Source of the DNA: Manis javanica
Lineage: Eukaryota; Chordata; Mammalia; Pholidota; Manidae
Reading direction: 5' to 3'
DNA length: 64,000 bases
Assembly: GCF_040802235.1 (NCBI RefSeq)
Contig: NC_133170.1
Span: forward strand, 47,439,501-47,503,500
Shown here: positions 1-11,821 of the stretch, piece by piece
Position numbering within the stretch: the stretch's first letter is position 1
Layout of the letters: each line of letters begins with the position of its first letter
The notes under the pieces: model-generated
Seen by the model: the letters and a program-made list of their open reading frames with translations, nothing else
What the model was told of the DNA's origin: nothing
Databases searched by the model: none
Translations under genes and position numbers: made by a program

Positions 1-130
1 GCATTACAAGAGTGGAATTCAGCCTCTCAACTGCTTACCAAACCTTTCTGTCCATCCCATCCAGAAGGTCAGGCTATGTGTGAGCTCAGCTTTTCCTTTC
101 CTTGTTTCCCTGGAGGGACTTTGGTGTGTC

Positions 131-630
131 TGTGTCAGTTCTCTCTTGTTGCTGTAACGAGTCACCACAAATTTAGTTCCTAACGCTACGCAAATTTATT
201 ATGTTACAGTTCTGGAGGTCAGAAGTCCAAAATGGGTCTCCCTGGGCTAAAATCCAGGTAGTAGCAGGGCTGGTTCCTTTTGGAGGCTCCAGGAGGAAAT
301 CCTTCTCCTGCTTCTGGAGGTTGCCTACATTCCTTGGCTTGTGCACCCTTCCATCTTCAAACCAGCAATGGCCAGAGTAGTCTTCCTCAGCCTGTGTCAT
401 GTGACAATGACTCTCTGCCCTGTTCTCCCACAGGTAAAGGCCCCTTGTGATTACACTGGGTCCAGCTGGATAATCCAGGCTACTCTCTTTAGAGTCAGCT
501 GACTAACAACCTTAATTCTATCTGTAACTTTAGTTCTTCCCTGTCACATAAGGTAAGGTAATCACAGGTTTGGGAGATTCACTTCACAGAATGTGAACTT
601 CTTGGGGGAGATTATTTTGTTTACCGCAGT
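131..630 (-). repeat. MLT1-type MaLR LTR (ERVL-MaLR), minus strand
   Basis: Read on the minus strand it carries the MLT1 LTR end features: a TCTGACCTCCAGAACTGTAA segment, AATAAATTTG poly(A) signal region and GTGGTGACTCGTTACAGCAA near its 3' end. An old solo LTR without internal sequence, heavily mutated. Confidence 0.8.
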
Positions 631-1090
631 GTCTTTCTCTGGCCGTAACGATACAACTTAGGTTTCAACGGTATGGACCTTCCTCTCTGCTCAGTAAACC
701 CGTTCCTTCTTTCTCATTTAGACACCTTTGTACAGACTTTATCTTTCAGGATCTCTTGTACCTCCCTTTCATCTCCTTTCTCCCAGTCAGTCTCTGTCTC
801 AGCTGCCTCTGTCTCACCATTGGAATTTCTACTCATTATTCCAACAAAAGTCACCTTTGTAGTGATAGCATCTCTGACTCTTCCACATTTGTTACATTTT
901 TCTGTTACAGCTCTTTCTACAGGTTGTTTATTCATCCATCTTACACAGATTTATTGAGGAATAACTGGGTATCAGGTGAATGGAATGCACTAGCAAATGA
1001 GATGGCAAGGGTCCCTGCTCCCATGTGTCCCCTATTATAGTAGAGGAGACAGTTAACAAGCAAATGAACGAAATAATTTGAGATAGTGAC
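631..1090. other. No recognised feature
   Basis: Non-coding DNA with short chance frames only; CT-rich in the first half. I see no gene, RNA or clear repeat. Confidence 0.6.
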
Positions 1091-1560
1091 AAGGGTTGTG
1101 GAGCAAGGAGGGAATGACATTAAATGGAGATCAGGGAAGTCTCCAGAGGGAAACAGAGATAAAATATGGAGGAAAGATGGAGGCTCCATGTAATGCTCTG
1201 AGGGAAAAGCATTCCAGGCAGAAGGAACAGCATATGTAACAGCTCTGAGCTGGGAATGAGCTTGGGAGGTTGGAGGAAAGGAAAGAGGGCCAGTGAAGGA
1301 GTGGAAGGGTACTCAGGGAGACCAAGGTAAGGCCAGGTCATGTGGGACCCTCTAAACCATGGAGAAGACCTTGGATCTTATTCTGTGTGAAATGAGGAGG
1401 GACTAGAGGGTTTAAGCAGGAGGTACCACAATTTGATTTAGATTTTCAAAAGATCACTCAGAATGGCTTGTTCGGGGACAAGATTGGAGGCAGAGAAACC
1501 AAGTAGGAGGCTGGATATCAGGATGAAGAAAATCATAAGGTGAGGTCCTTAGTAAACCAT
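1090..1560 (+). repeat. Ancient interspersed repeat, family uncertain
   Basis: Contains phrases such as AAAAGCATTCCAGGCAGAAGGAACAGC, AGGTCATGTGGGACC and AGATCACTCAGAATGGC that I know from a widespread old mammalian repeat. A second piece of the same family is at about 10200-10560. I could not name the family with certainty. Confidence 0.6.
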
Positions 1561-2588
1561 CACAATGGTTTACTTACTGACAAAATCTTAAATGCCTACC
1601 ATGGTAAAAGATTAAATACATCCAAACTTAGCCATTAACAAGCATATTATGAAGACTATGTAGTGAATAATCCTCCCTCACTAGAAGCCCTAGAATTCCT
1701 TGAGGATAGAGACTGGCATCTTTTTATCCCCAGAGCTTACTACAGTGTCTGCTAGAGTAGGTATCAAAAATGTTCAATGACATGTATAATCTTGATCTCC
1801 AGGTATTTGATTTATTTGAAGTAGGACATTTTCACCTGGTGTTTACTTCTTTGCTCCATCATCAGCATGGATACTTGGTACAAAGTGGGAAACATGATTA
1901 GGAGACTTGTGACTTGTTCAATAGTGGAGTAGTGTCATGAACTTTGTATCAGATGAGAACTGTCTGAGGAAATTTATCACATTTTTTCATGAATTAAATT
2001 TTAAAAAAGAAGCAGAAACCAACAGGCTTTAAAAAATCAAATTCATAATAAATATTACAGTAAACATAAAACTGTGGATAAAACTAAACATGGTAAGATC
2101 TGTTGCTGACTCAAAACTAAGATAATTAAATCTGGGCAAAGTGAAAATCTATAAAATTTGATAAGGCAGATGAACTTGGAAGAATAAGTCCTTGAAAGGA
2201 AGCTCGATGGTTGAAACTTTGATTGGGGGAGAACTGGTCAGTGAATCAGCTTGGTTTTATGATTTTGAGAGAAAAGTTTGACCTGTTGTGAAAATACTTT
2301 CAGCAAACCAAAATGAAGGGGAACTATTTGAAGTAGTTTAACTTCCCTCTATACAAAATTGATTATTTATTGATTTGTTCCACAGTAAAGGATTCAGCTT
2401 AAATTGACCTGGATTTCTCTAGTTAATCTTGCTGAAAATTTATCAATGTTAGGATAATTATGATTAAAATGTTTGTATCTGTAAATTTTTTCAAAGAGTC
2501 AACTATCAATGGGTTTTAAATAACTGCATTAAAAAATTTACTGTGTGACAACATGAAGGCCAAATTGGCAGAATCAAATGGCAAAATC
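1561..2588. other. A/T-rich DNA, nothing recognised
   Basis: Low-complexity A/T-rich intergenic sequence without coding potential or clear repeat signature. Confidence 0.6.
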
Positions 2589-2589
2589 C

Positions 2590-3055
2590 AAATAAGTTTT
2601 TAATATAAAAATTTATTTTAATTATAATATTAAAATAAAAATTTAAAAACATTTTTGAAAATGCACAAAGTACAAAGAAAAAATCTGTAATATCACCATT
2701 GAAATAAAACCATTAAAAACCTCCTGGTGTATTTTTCTAAAATTTTTTAATGCATAGAATTAAAAAAATATTGTAATAATACCTTAAATGCAATTTCTCA
2801 TACTAATATTTTCAATCAACATTAGATTATCGACATTTTCACATTATTACCTCAACTTAATAAATAATATTTTTAAAGGTTGAACGGAATTTGCTCATGT
2901 TTTCTTTTGGCCGGGTAGTTAAGGATTTTTTAGTAATAGTTAAGTAGCATTTTATATCCTTTTGAATAAAGATTATTCTCCTTTTAGGATTATTTTGTTA
3001 GGGTGGTTTCCCAGAAATGAAATTATAAGGTTAATGAATTCTTTTTTCTTTTAAC
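2590..3055. repeat. Old LINE-like fragment
   Basis: Very A/T-rich stretch with ATATCACCATTGAAATAAAACC and GGTTTCCCAGAAATGAAATTATA, phrases typical of old LINE 3' regions in mammals. Strongly degraded; class and orientation uncertain. Confidence 0.4.
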
Positions 3056-3539
3056 TTGGAAGAGAGGAAAAGACTTTTTCATCAGTAATATTCTGACCAG
3101 AAATGAGGCCAGCTGAAGAGTAATTCAAATACCTAATAACAGTGGTAATTCACCTGTACATATTCTCTACCCATTATCTTGGAAGATTGTAGTGGTCAAG
3201 GGGAATTGGACAGTTTATGTTTCTAAAGTAATTTTAATTTTCATCAAAGTAATAAATTCACATAGCACAAGACATCAAATAGTAGTACTTCAAGACTTAT
3301 GATAAATTAATGGGGGTCCCCTGCCCTAACCTTCCCTATCTTCAGTCTCCAGCTTTAACTCCTTCAATATTTCCTTATTTCTAAATGACAGCTTTAAAAT
3401 GCTATTTATTTTATTCATAAATTTTAGGCATCACCTATTGACTTTATATTAGGGAAGATGAGAATTTAGCACTTCCTTGTCACACACATCCCTTTCTCCT
3501 GTATCTCTCATATGTGTGGGTACACTGACATACATGCAT

Positions 3540-3567
3540 GTGCGCGCACACACACACAAACACACAT
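3540..3567 (+). repeat. Imperfect (CA)n microsatellite
   Basis: Short CA-rich run with GCGCG interruption (tgtgcgcgcacacacacaca then aacacaca). Confidence 0.8.
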
Positions 3568-3859
3568 TATCTCTATGCTCCTAATTTACATTACATCCCC
3601 TTAATAATGTTCTAAGAAATGTGTACAGAAGAGAGTTTTTTTGAAAACTTACATATCTGAAAATATATCCTGTCCGTGCACTTAAGTAATGGTTTGACTG
3701 AGTTTTGAGATTTGGGGTAAAAAGTTTTTATTACAGAATTTTGAAAGCATTCCTCAGGTGATCAGTGCTGCTATTGAGAAGTCCAATGATACTCTGATTC
3801 TATTGTGTTGTATGTGATCTGCGTTCTCTTTCTGGATGTTTTTATGATCTCTTTATCTC

Positions 3860-4330
3860 TGATGTTTTGAAATTTCACCAAGACATGCCTTGAAGATAAC
3901 TTATTTTTAATTAGTTGTACAGAATAATCTGTGAGAATTCTAATCTGGAAACCTTTTTATTTAATCCAAGGAAAATTCTCTTGAATTATTTCTTTGATCA
4001 TTTTCTTTCTGGAACTCCTGGATTAATCTCTAAATTAAAAATAAATCACTTCTAATGTCTATCACTTGTCTTTTTGTTCAGCTTAATGGTGGCTTCCGTG
4101 ACTTCTAATTTTTCTTACACATTTTTAATTTTGTATATTGTCTTTAATTTTTTAAAAACTCTTAACTTGTTCTGTGTTCTTTTTTTGTAGCATCCTTGTC
4201 TCGTGGATGCTCTATCTTCTCTCTCCAACAATAAAAAGTATTTTTCTTGCTCTTGTATCATTTTTTAGGTGCTATTTCCTGTCATGATAGAATCTTACCT
4301 CAAAAGTCTAGTAATCCATTGCTATCTGTT
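3860..4330 (-). repeat. Old LINE fragment (L1/HAL1-like), probable
   Basis: Contains GATGTTTTGAAATTTCACCA, TTTCTTTGATCATTTTCTTTC and CTGGAACTCCTGG in order, a pattern of old mammalian L1/HAL1 sequence read in antisense. A similar piece is at about 63580-63990. Both are heavily mutated. Confidence 0.45.
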
Positions 4331-4622
4331 TATATGAGCAATGCATTAAAATTAACTGATTAGACACCGTGTGTGTATTGGAAAGTTGGGGGTGGGGAAG
4401 CCCCACTGACTATAGTGGTTCATGGTAGGGTGCTGCATCGGGCCTGCTGTTCCATGTGCATAAGCTTTCCTCATCAGTCCCACTGTTTCAGTTTCACACC
4501 TCACTCTTCTCTTTCCCAGAGACTGACTTTGCCTATGTGGCATTTATCAGCCTTTCCATGTGACTTCAGGAGAGTCTGAGCATTATTTGAATTTTCAGTG
4601 TTCTTGATCTGCTGACTGTCCC

Positions 4623-5163
4623 TGTGTTAACCATCTATTGTTGTGTAATAAATTACTCTAAAACTTAATGCCTTAAAACAGCGATTATTACCTCACAGTT
4701 CTGTGGGTCAGAGATCTGCTTGCAGTTTAGCTGGGTTCTCTGCCTCAGGGTCCCTCACGGGCTGCAATTAAAGTGTTGGGTGCGGCTGAAGTTCTTTCAA
4801 AGATCAACTGAGGAAAGACCCACTTCCAAGTTCACACACGTGCTTGTTGGCAGGATCCAGATCCTTGTTGGCTGTTGGCCAGAGGCCACCCTCAGTTCTT
4901 TGCCACATGAATCTCTCCACAGGGCAGTTCACAGCATTGCAGTTTGCTTTATCAGGGTGAGAAGAGTGAGGGGGGCGTGAGCAAGGTATGTCTCAGTCTT
5001 TTTTAACATAATCTCAGAGGTGATGTCCCCTCACTTTTGCTATATTCTATTTTTAGAAGCAGTTCATAAGTCCAGTTCACACTCAAGGAGAGAGGATTAT
5101 ACAAGGGAGTGAATGCTGGGAAGCTGAGATCATTGGGGACATCTTAGAAGGCTGCCAACCTGT
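4623..5163 (-). repeat. MLT1-type MaLR LTR, minus strand
   Basis: Near full-length LTR. On the minus strand it starts with GGCAGCC..TAAGATG..CCCAATGATC and ends with TTTTAAGGC..TTA..TAATTTATTACACAACAATAGATGG, the classic MLT1 5' and 3' ends. Internal GGGGACATCACCTCTGAGATT matches the LTR interior. The copy at 34783-35315 belongs to the same subfamily. Confidence 0.85.
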
Positions 5164-5221
5164 CCTTCCAGGGAACACTCCCACTGCAAAGCCTGATATA
5201 GTCTCCCTGATAAAGTAGGGC

Positions 5222-5395
5222 TGGGCTTCTCAAACTTCATGGTGCACACAAATCAGCTGGAGACCTTGTTAGCATGTAGATCCTAATTCAGTAAGTCTAG
5301 GATGGGACTTCAGAGTCTGAATTTTTTTTAACCAGTTCTTACTGGTGATGCCAATTCTGCTGGTCTGAGACCACAGTTTAAACAGTGAGCTAGTA
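5222..5395 (+). repeat. MER5A-like hAT DNA transposon remnant
   Basis: Shows the MER5A order: CTTCTCAAACTT, AATCAGCTGGAGACCTTGTTA, a TTCAGTAAGTCTAGG motif and a GGTCTGAGACCACAGTTT end. Non-autonomous, old. Confidence 0.8.
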
Positions 5396-5411
5396 GAACA
5401 CCAATTTACTT

Positions 5412-5689
5412 CTTGGCTTGATCTTTTTTATTTTTATTATTTTAATTTTGGTATCATTAATATACAATTACATGAGCAACATTGTGGTTACTAGATGCCC
5501 CCATTATCATTCTTGACTTGATCTTTTTTTTTTTAAATTTTAATTAGGGTATTATTGATACACACTCCCATGAAGGTTTCACACGAAAAAACAATGTGGC
5601 CACTACATTTACCCACACCATCAAGTCCCCACCCACACCCCAATGCAGGCACCGTCAATCAGTGTAGCAAGATGTCTTGGCTTGAGCTT
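5412..5689 (-). repeat. Two short lineage-specific retroinsertions in one target site
   Basis: The target word CTTGGCTTGATCTTTTT appears at 5412, again as CTTGACTTGATCTTTTT at 5512, and as CTTGGCTTGAGCTT at 5676. Between them lie about 85 bp and about 140 bp pieces, each headed by a T-rich run, so both are minus-strand, 5'-truncated poly(A)-tailed insertions. Both resemble L1 3'-end sequences I associate with pangolin; a relative occurs at about 42170-42287. Confidence 0.65.
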
Positions 5690-6450
5690 AAGAAATTACA
5701 TTTGGCTTCTCTTCTAGACTGAGAGAAGACTCATACATAAAAGATCATTACTAGTCCAGAAGCCTAATATGTTAGTCACAAATTGTAAAGTCTTTGGACC
5801 TCCCAATATATTGCCTTAAAACAATGGAATCCAGACTTACGAAAAATCAGTATGCAGTCTGTTGGTTACTATGTAAGTGGTAGGGAATTTCTTCTTTAAT
5901 TTTCTTTTTAGAACTGCATCCTGAGGAGAAATTACTTTTTATATGAATTTATAAGCTCAAAGATGGCCCTGGAAAATGACAGATTTAAATGACCATCCTA
6001 CTGTTATCACTATTAAAATATTTTCTTTGTTCTTGCCATAGCCAGAGAGAAGGGTCTAAGCCTTAGAAATAAATTCATTTTCTAGAATGTCTATAAAGAA
6101 ATCTATAGATAGGTAATTAGTAAAGACTCATTAGTGTTAAGCATAACCTGTCAATGAGAAGAGCAGGTTTCTCCTAGAGGTTGGGGAAGAAATACAACCA
6201 GGTCTGCAGGAAGAATTGAAATACAATAATGTGAGCTTTGCATTTATGCAGAGAATTTTTGCACAGATTCATACACAAATTCTTTACATTTAGAATTATA
6301 TCCTCTCATACTACAGGTCACAAATTCTGCTCACTTGGAGATGTGGTGCAGAAAATCTGGGAGAGACAGCCACTAGCCTTATATACTTAGTTATAATGGG
6401 CCTGGAATACAGGGCTGATCAATTCTCTGGTGGTATATGCTAATGGCTTC
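5690..6450. other. No recognised feature
   Basis: A/T-rich non-coding DNA; no gene or clear repeat seen. Confidence 0.55.
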
Positions 6451-6454
6451 TAAG

Positions 6455-6645
6455 TCAGTGTTCTCAAACTTGAGCACATCATAATCACGTAGAGAGTTTG
6501 GTAAGACATAAATTGCTGGCACTGCCTACAGAGTTTCTGATTTATTAGGTCTGAGGTGGAGCCTGAGAAATTGCATTCTAACAAGTTCCCAGGTGCCGCT
6601 GCTGTGGTTGAGCCAGTGGCCACACTTTGAGAACCATTGATCTAG
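6455..6645 (+). repeat. MER5A-like hAT DNA transposon remnant
   Basis: Nearly complete MER5A pattern: GTGTTCTCAAACTT, GAGTTTCTGATTTATTAGGTC, GAGAAATTGCATTCTAACAA, GTTCCCAGGTG and terminal CACTTTGAGAACCATTG. Confidence 0.88.
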
Positions 6646-7669
6646 GTGACCTTCCCAGTGAGGGAAAAGAGCGCTGCAGAGTTGACAGCCAAAGACAGTT
6701 GCTGATGACTGAGGCTGAGGAGGGAGAAGCTGATGAAAAGGGAGACATCTGGGTCTTTAAGTCCCCACAGCATGTTGCTGATAAGTTAGGATAGAGAATT
6801 TAGGAGACCAATCAGTTAATCAGTGCAGGTCACACTAGGACAGATTCCACTGTTGGGAGGGATTCTCAATGAGATGAGTTTGCAAAAGAGTAAGTAGGAA
6901 GATTACATGGGAAATGAGGAAGAGGGTCAACAATATGTATTTCTCCTTTAGTGAGATAGCATGCCCGATTGTTAGAACTAGCTTTTTTTGAATTTGATGT
7001 TTTTGTTTTCTTTTTCCCCTCTCGGAAGAAGTACTACAGATACTTTTTTTTTTCACACTGTGGTAGCATTGAAGATAATCAGGCATATTTTACAGTATTT
7101 TCATTTGTTGAACTGCCATGAAACTTTTTAATTCCTACTGTTTTCTTCACCCAAATTTCTGTGTAGTCTGTTATTAAATTAATGGGGCCGTATAAAAATT
7201 CAACTAGGGTTTCCAAATTTCATTAGTTATTTTCCCGCTCTATTCAATGAAGTGTCTTGGCCAGATAGTTTCTGTTTTAAATTGTCCTGGATATTTATGT
7301 AATCTGTGTACATGTACATGTAACCCTTTTTCCTACTAGGTCCTTTGAGGCACCAGTCCCATTCCAATGCCATAAGGTATTGCTGATGTTGGACAATAAA
7401 GGACTCAGAATAGACCAGAGACTGGGTCTGTATTTGGAATGTCATCCTGCTGACCTTCAGTTGCATGGAGTATACCCTCAAAAATGGAGTGGAAGCCTCA
7501 TGTGGAGTGGGGGCCTTTCTGTGTCTACTTGTTATCAGACCTCTTCCTTTCTCTGGAGTGTCCTTTCTCCTTTCTCCTTATATCAATACTTAGAAAATGC
7601 TGCCAGGTAGAGTGGATGAAAAGGCTTACCGTAAAGTACCTCTCAAAGCTTTGACCCTGTAATATGGTC
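6646..7669. other. No recognised feature
   Basis: Non-coding DNA with only short frames; no RNA gene or clear repeat recognised. Confidence 0.55.
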
Positions 7670-8285
7670 TGCAAGTCAAGATGGACTGTGTTTATGTGAT
7701 AGTCTACAATGAAAAATTGTTCCTTGTTTGAACAATGGTAGTTGCAAAAATATATTCCATCTCACATGCAATTCAAAATATGGCCCTGATGCCCCTCTTA
7801 GGAAGAGATGAAGTCTGTGTGCCCTGTTCTCCCATCTGGGTGCGCCTGTAACTCTGCTGGCCAATAATGCAGCAAAATTGATGTTGCATGACTTCTGAGG
7901 CTTGATGGGAAAAGGCAATACAACTTCTGTTTTGTTCCTTGGAATGCTGGTCCTGGAGCCCTGCCCTGCTCTGCATGTAGTCTGACTGCCCTGATGCAAT
8001 CCTGTGGGGCAAGAACTGAAAGGAACCCATATGTAGAGACCATGTCGGAAAACCCTGCAACTACCTAGAGAGAGAAAGGCCCAGCTAGCCCCTGGCTGCT
8101 CCAGCATCCTGCTGTTTTGGCTCCATTGTGTAATCGTCACTGATCAGAAACCCAGAGCCAGAAATGCCCAGCCAGGAGCTCCCCAAATTCTTGACCTGTA
8201 GAAACCGTCAGAGATAATAAAATGATTGCTGCAATTTTAAACTGCTAAGTTATGGGGTGATTTGTTAAACTGCCATAGTAATTGT
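7670..8285 (+). repeat. MLT1-type MaLR LTR, plus strand
   Basis: The 3' half has the MLT1 ending: CTTGACCTGTAGAAACCGTCAG then AGATAATAAAATGATTGCTG and TTTAAACTGCTAAGTTATGG, closing with TGTTAAACTGCCATAGTAAT. The 5' border is uncertain. Open frames on its minus strand (up to 154 codons) are chance frames inside this LTR. Confidence 0.7.
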
Positions 8286-8384
8286 TATTATTCCCAGAAT
8301 CGGTGAGAATGAGTTAAAGCAGTTGTTATCAGTGAGGTTTCTTAGTTATGAGAGAAACTGACTCTGGCCAACTGAAGCAAAGTT

Positions 8385-8745
8385 AGTGAGGTAAATGCCT
8401 AAATTAAGAAACTAGAAAATCAAATGAAAAGAGAACAGAAGGAGGGAGATCAAGATAAAGAGCAGAAATCAGTGAAATTGAAAACAAATATAGTGAATCA
8501 ATAAAGTAAAAAATTGAGCCTTTTAAAAAGCTGATAGATATCTATCTTAAGAAGGACTGATTAGGAAAAAAGAAAAAGCACAAATAAAACTAGGAATGAG
8601 AAATTATAGAATAGACAGATTTTAAAGAGATAAGAGAATAAACTTAATTTCAATAAATTTGAAAACTTATCTAACATGTACAAACTCCTAGAATAATAAT
8701 TTATCATGCTGACTCATGAAGAGTAAGAAAGGCTTAAATCTAATA
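8385..8745 (+). repeat. L1 ORF2 fragment (LINE-1), plus strand
   Basis: A/A-rich sense-strand pattern of L1 ORF2: GAAATTGAAAACAAATA, TCAATAAAGTAAAAAATTGAGCC, AGAAAAAGCACAAATAAAACTAGGAATGAG in part, TTGAAAACTTATCTAACATG and GACTCATGAAGAG. Broken by many stops; old. Confidence 0.7.
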
Positions 8746-8895
8746 ACCAGTATGGCTACTGTTTATCTCATGTGACTTTTGACACTTGAAACATGGCTAA
8801 TGCAACCGAGGGACTACATTTTACATTTTACTTGATTTTGACTAAATTTAAATTAAAAAACTAGAACAGTGTGAAATATTTTTCTGTTAAAGAAA
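8745..8895. repeat. Possible hAT-type MER DNA transposon remnant
   Basis: ATGGCTACTGTTTATC, ACACTTGAAACATGGCTAATG and an A/T-rich middle follow the order of a common mammalian non-autonomous DNA transposon. Family not certain. Confidence 0.45.
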
Positions 8896-8939
8896 ACGTG
8901 ACTCTTGGTAGGACTATTCTGCTTTAACCATTCAGTTTT

Positions 8940-9635
8940 GTAAGTGCCTCCCTTGGCCTCTCTTCATCTTGGGGTGACAGGCCTCTAATATTCAGGCTCT
9001 TCCGTCCTTTGTCCACATTCAGATTGACCTGTGCAGTGTTCAGTTTCCTAGGGCCCTGGTGTTAATGGATACAAGGGTCACTGAGGTAGCTTTCCCAGGA
9101 AATAATTTGCATTTTTAAACAGATGACTTTTGAAGCCTGTCACTTCGTTCAGCAGAGTCAGTGTTTGGATCAGGAATGAGGAAGGTGGAGTGGGTAGAAA
9201 TCCACTATGAGTAATCTGAGAATCCCTGCAGAGTGAGCCATAGACTCCACAGGATTAACACTTGAGGCTCCTTGGATGACAGCACAAAAGACAGCTTGCC
9301 CTGCAGCGACACAGCACTCTGGCACTGCTCAGCCCTGTGCCGCGCAGCTTCCTCCTCTGGCACCGATGAGCTCAAAGCGCTTTGTGACCAGTGGTATGGC
9401 TGTTGACTGACCAGGGTTATCTAGTTTTATAGCCTCTGACTGTCACCCACAAAGCTTCACAGGAAGGAGGTGGTCTTTCAAAAACGTGAGGCTCACAAAC
9501 ACAGATTTAATTCATAGGCATTATCACGGAACAGAGGGTCTTATTTCCTTTGCATTGGCTAATTTTCAGTTCCATTCTCCTTTAAAAATTTAAATGGCAG
9601 TCTCCCTCAACCCCTCTACCCCCACCTCCCACCCT
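8940..9635. other. No recognised feature
   Basis: Mixed-composition intergenic DNA between repeats; a G/C-richer spot near 9300-9370 has no coding frame of note. Confidence 0.55.
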
Positions 9636-9639
9636 TTTA

Positions 9640-10075
9640 AAACAGACTTCATTTTTAGAGCAGTTTTAGGTTCCTGGCAAACTTGAACAGGAAGTACCTA
9701 GTTCCCACATACCTTCCATCCCCATAAATAGCCTCCCCCCACTATCAACACCTGGCACCACAGTGGTACGTTTGTTACCACAGATAAACTGTACTGACAC
9801 ATAATCTGATGTCCATAGTTTAGTGTTCACTCTTGGGGTTGTACATTTCACATGTCTCCACCGCTGTAGTATCATACAGAACAGTTTCACTGCCCTAAAA
9901 AAACCACTGTGTGCTACCTTTTCACCCCTCCCTCCCCTCAACCAATGGTATTTTTACAATCTCCAGAGCTTTGCCTTATCCAGAATGTTATATAGTTGGA
10001 ACCATACAACTATATGAAAAGGAACGTATGCAGCCTTTTCAGAGTGGCATCCTCTTTTCTTTTCTGCCTGCTAGA
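9640..10075 (-). repeat. Old L1 (L1ME-like) 3' end, minus strand
   Basis: Contains, in antisense L1 order, AGAGCAGTTTTAGGTTCCTGG, CATAAATAGCCTCCCCCCACT, CATAGTTTAGTGTTCACTCTTGG, GTAGTATCATACAGAACAGT, TTTCACTGCCCTAAA and TATAGTTGGAACCATACA. No coding part left. Confidence 0.85.
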
Positions 10076-10199
10076 TTGTTCATACCAGCCTCATTTTACC
10101 TGAGTAGCAGATGGTAGTTGGTGCATAAAAGGAAAAAGCAAGTCACAGAAGTGTTGCTTGAGAACCTCTTGAACTGCATCACAAAGGGTGATAAAGCAC

Positions 10200-10560
10200 T
10201 GAGAAAGGGAGGGAAAGAGGGCCACTGTGGTTAGAGAACTGTGCTTACAGGGCGGCAGGAGAGCCTTGGAAAGAGAAGCAGGGCCCATAGTTCGTGCAGG
10301 GCTTTGCAGGTCAAAGTAAGGTGCTGCAATTTTTTCAAAGTGCAATAGAAAGCTATTGGGTTTGAGCAGAGTAATCCATTTAAAATTGACACTATGCCAG
10401 GGAGAAGTGACTGTAGGTGGACTATTACAGAAGCCCAGACAAGAGATGATGTTGGCTTGGTTTAGAGTAATAGCAATACCTAAGGTGAGAAGCAGAGAGA
10501 CTGAGGACATGTGATGAAGGTAGAATAGCTTCAGATTTGTTAATGGATTAAATGAGCTAT
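10200..10560 (+). repeat. Ancient interspersed repeat, second copy of the 1090-1560 family
   Basis: GGGCTTTGCAGGTCAAAG, AAAGCTATTGGGTTTGAGCAG, AGTGTC-type and ATTACAGAAGCCCAGACAAGAG phrases follow the same family as the copy near 1090-1560 but cover its more 3' part. The purine microsatellite at 10596 follows directly; a further piece may continue at about 10790-10850. Confidence 0.5.
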
Positions 10561-10595
10561 AAAAGGCAGGAGATAAAGTTTGGTGGGGGTGGAGC

Positions 10596-10749
10596 AGGGG
10601 AGAGAGGGAGAGAGGGAGAGAGAGAGGGAGAGGAAGGGAGGGAGAGAGAGGGAGGGAGAGAGGGAGAGAGAGAGAGAGGAAGGGAGGGAGAGAGAGGGAA
10701 AGAGGGAGAGAGAGAGAGAGAGAGGGAGGGAGGGAGGGAGGGAGAGAAA
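10596..10749 (+). repeat. 154-bp pure polypurine GA/GGGA microsatellite
   Basis: Every base from 10596 to 10749 is A or G, in mixed GA, GGGA and GGAA units. The complement gives the long proline/serine/leucine chance frames seen on the minus strand. It lies about 0.8 kb before the CpG island and about 1.4 kb before exon 1. Confidence 0.97.
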
Positions 10750-10860
10750 TAGAAAGAAAAGAAACCTAATTTGTTGGCTTTAGGAACTGACAGGTTAACC
10801 AAAACAGTAAAGTTTGAGATGGGGAAGGAAGGTGTGTGTGAGTATGAGATGATGAGATGG

Positions 10861-11399
10861 GGGAGGGGGTAGAAGGGGTGTTGCACATGTAAAAATGTCT
10901 TACAGGGTACATTTCCTGCAACATTTTATACTGAACAATTTCAAAGAGCAAATTGGAAAGAATTTTACATCTAAAATATTTTCATTCCATATACAACATC
11001 TAAACTAACATCTTGCTCTACTTACATTTATCTAGGCCTCCATCCATCAGCCCATCTTGTTTTTGTAATTCATTTAAATTGCAGACATCAAAGCACTTCC
11101 CTCTGCATACCTCGGCAAACATGTCGTGTTTCCAGTTTTCCTTTTGATGTAAAATTTACATACAAGGTGAACGCACAAATCAAGTGTGAATTTACTGAAT
11201 TTTGACACATGCACACACCTGTCTACACCTTAAACTTGAGGTGTGTAAGGGCGTATATAATCAAACGGGGCTGCTGGATGTAGGAGTCTTGGTCTGAAAT
11301 CTAAATCGGCAATCATCGGAACATAGATAGGTCTTCTCTGACTATGGGACTGGATGAAATCACGGGTGTAGAGGGGACAGAAAGGGGCTGTGTCCCCAG
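10861..11399. other. No recognised feature before CpG island
   Basis: A/T-rich intergenic DNA that changes to G/C-rich from about 11300. No gene or clear repeat seen. Confidence 0.55.
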
Positions 11400-11815
11400 A
11401 AAGTCCAGCGTTTGGAGGTCTGCCGGGCGGGAAGTCCAGGGTTGGGCTGGGGATCGGGGTTGGGCTAGCTCTAGGTAAGTTGGCCCGGCCCGGGGTCCTG
11501 AAAAGCCGGTCTGCCTGGCGCCACAGGCGGCCCTCGGAAACCCTCCAGGTGACGGGAGGTATCCCCAGGTGGGGGGGCAGCTCTAGGGAGGGCAGCGTGG
11601 CGGAGCTCCCAGTCCGAGGCGGGAAGGTCGGCCTGGCGGAGAAAGAGGAGGGGAAAGCGGAGCCAGGACGGGGGAGAAGGGACATGGGAGGAGGAGAGGA
11701 AAGCAGACGGAGGGAGGCGGCGGTGCGGCGGTGTGGCTGTACGGAGGGAGGGGGCGGAGTCGCCGCAGCGGCCGGCGAGGGGCGGGCGGAGGGAGGGGTG
11801 TGTGTGTGCCCGGGT

Positions 11816-11821
11816 CACGTG
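11816..11821 (+). promoter_or_regulatory. E-box CACGTG upstream of exon 1
   Basis: Perfect palindromic E-box 311 bp before the start codon, in the context GGGTCACGTGGT. Likely binding site for CLOCK/BMAL1 or USF; its place just before the probable transcription start fits a core promoter element. Confidence 0.75.

Noticed and set aside
7676..8140. 154-codon frame on the minus strand
   Set aside because: Lies in antisense to an MLT1 LTR.
10552..10886. Arg/Glu/Gly-rich and Pro/Ser/Leu-rich frames
   Set aside because: Translations of the GA/GGGA microsatellite.
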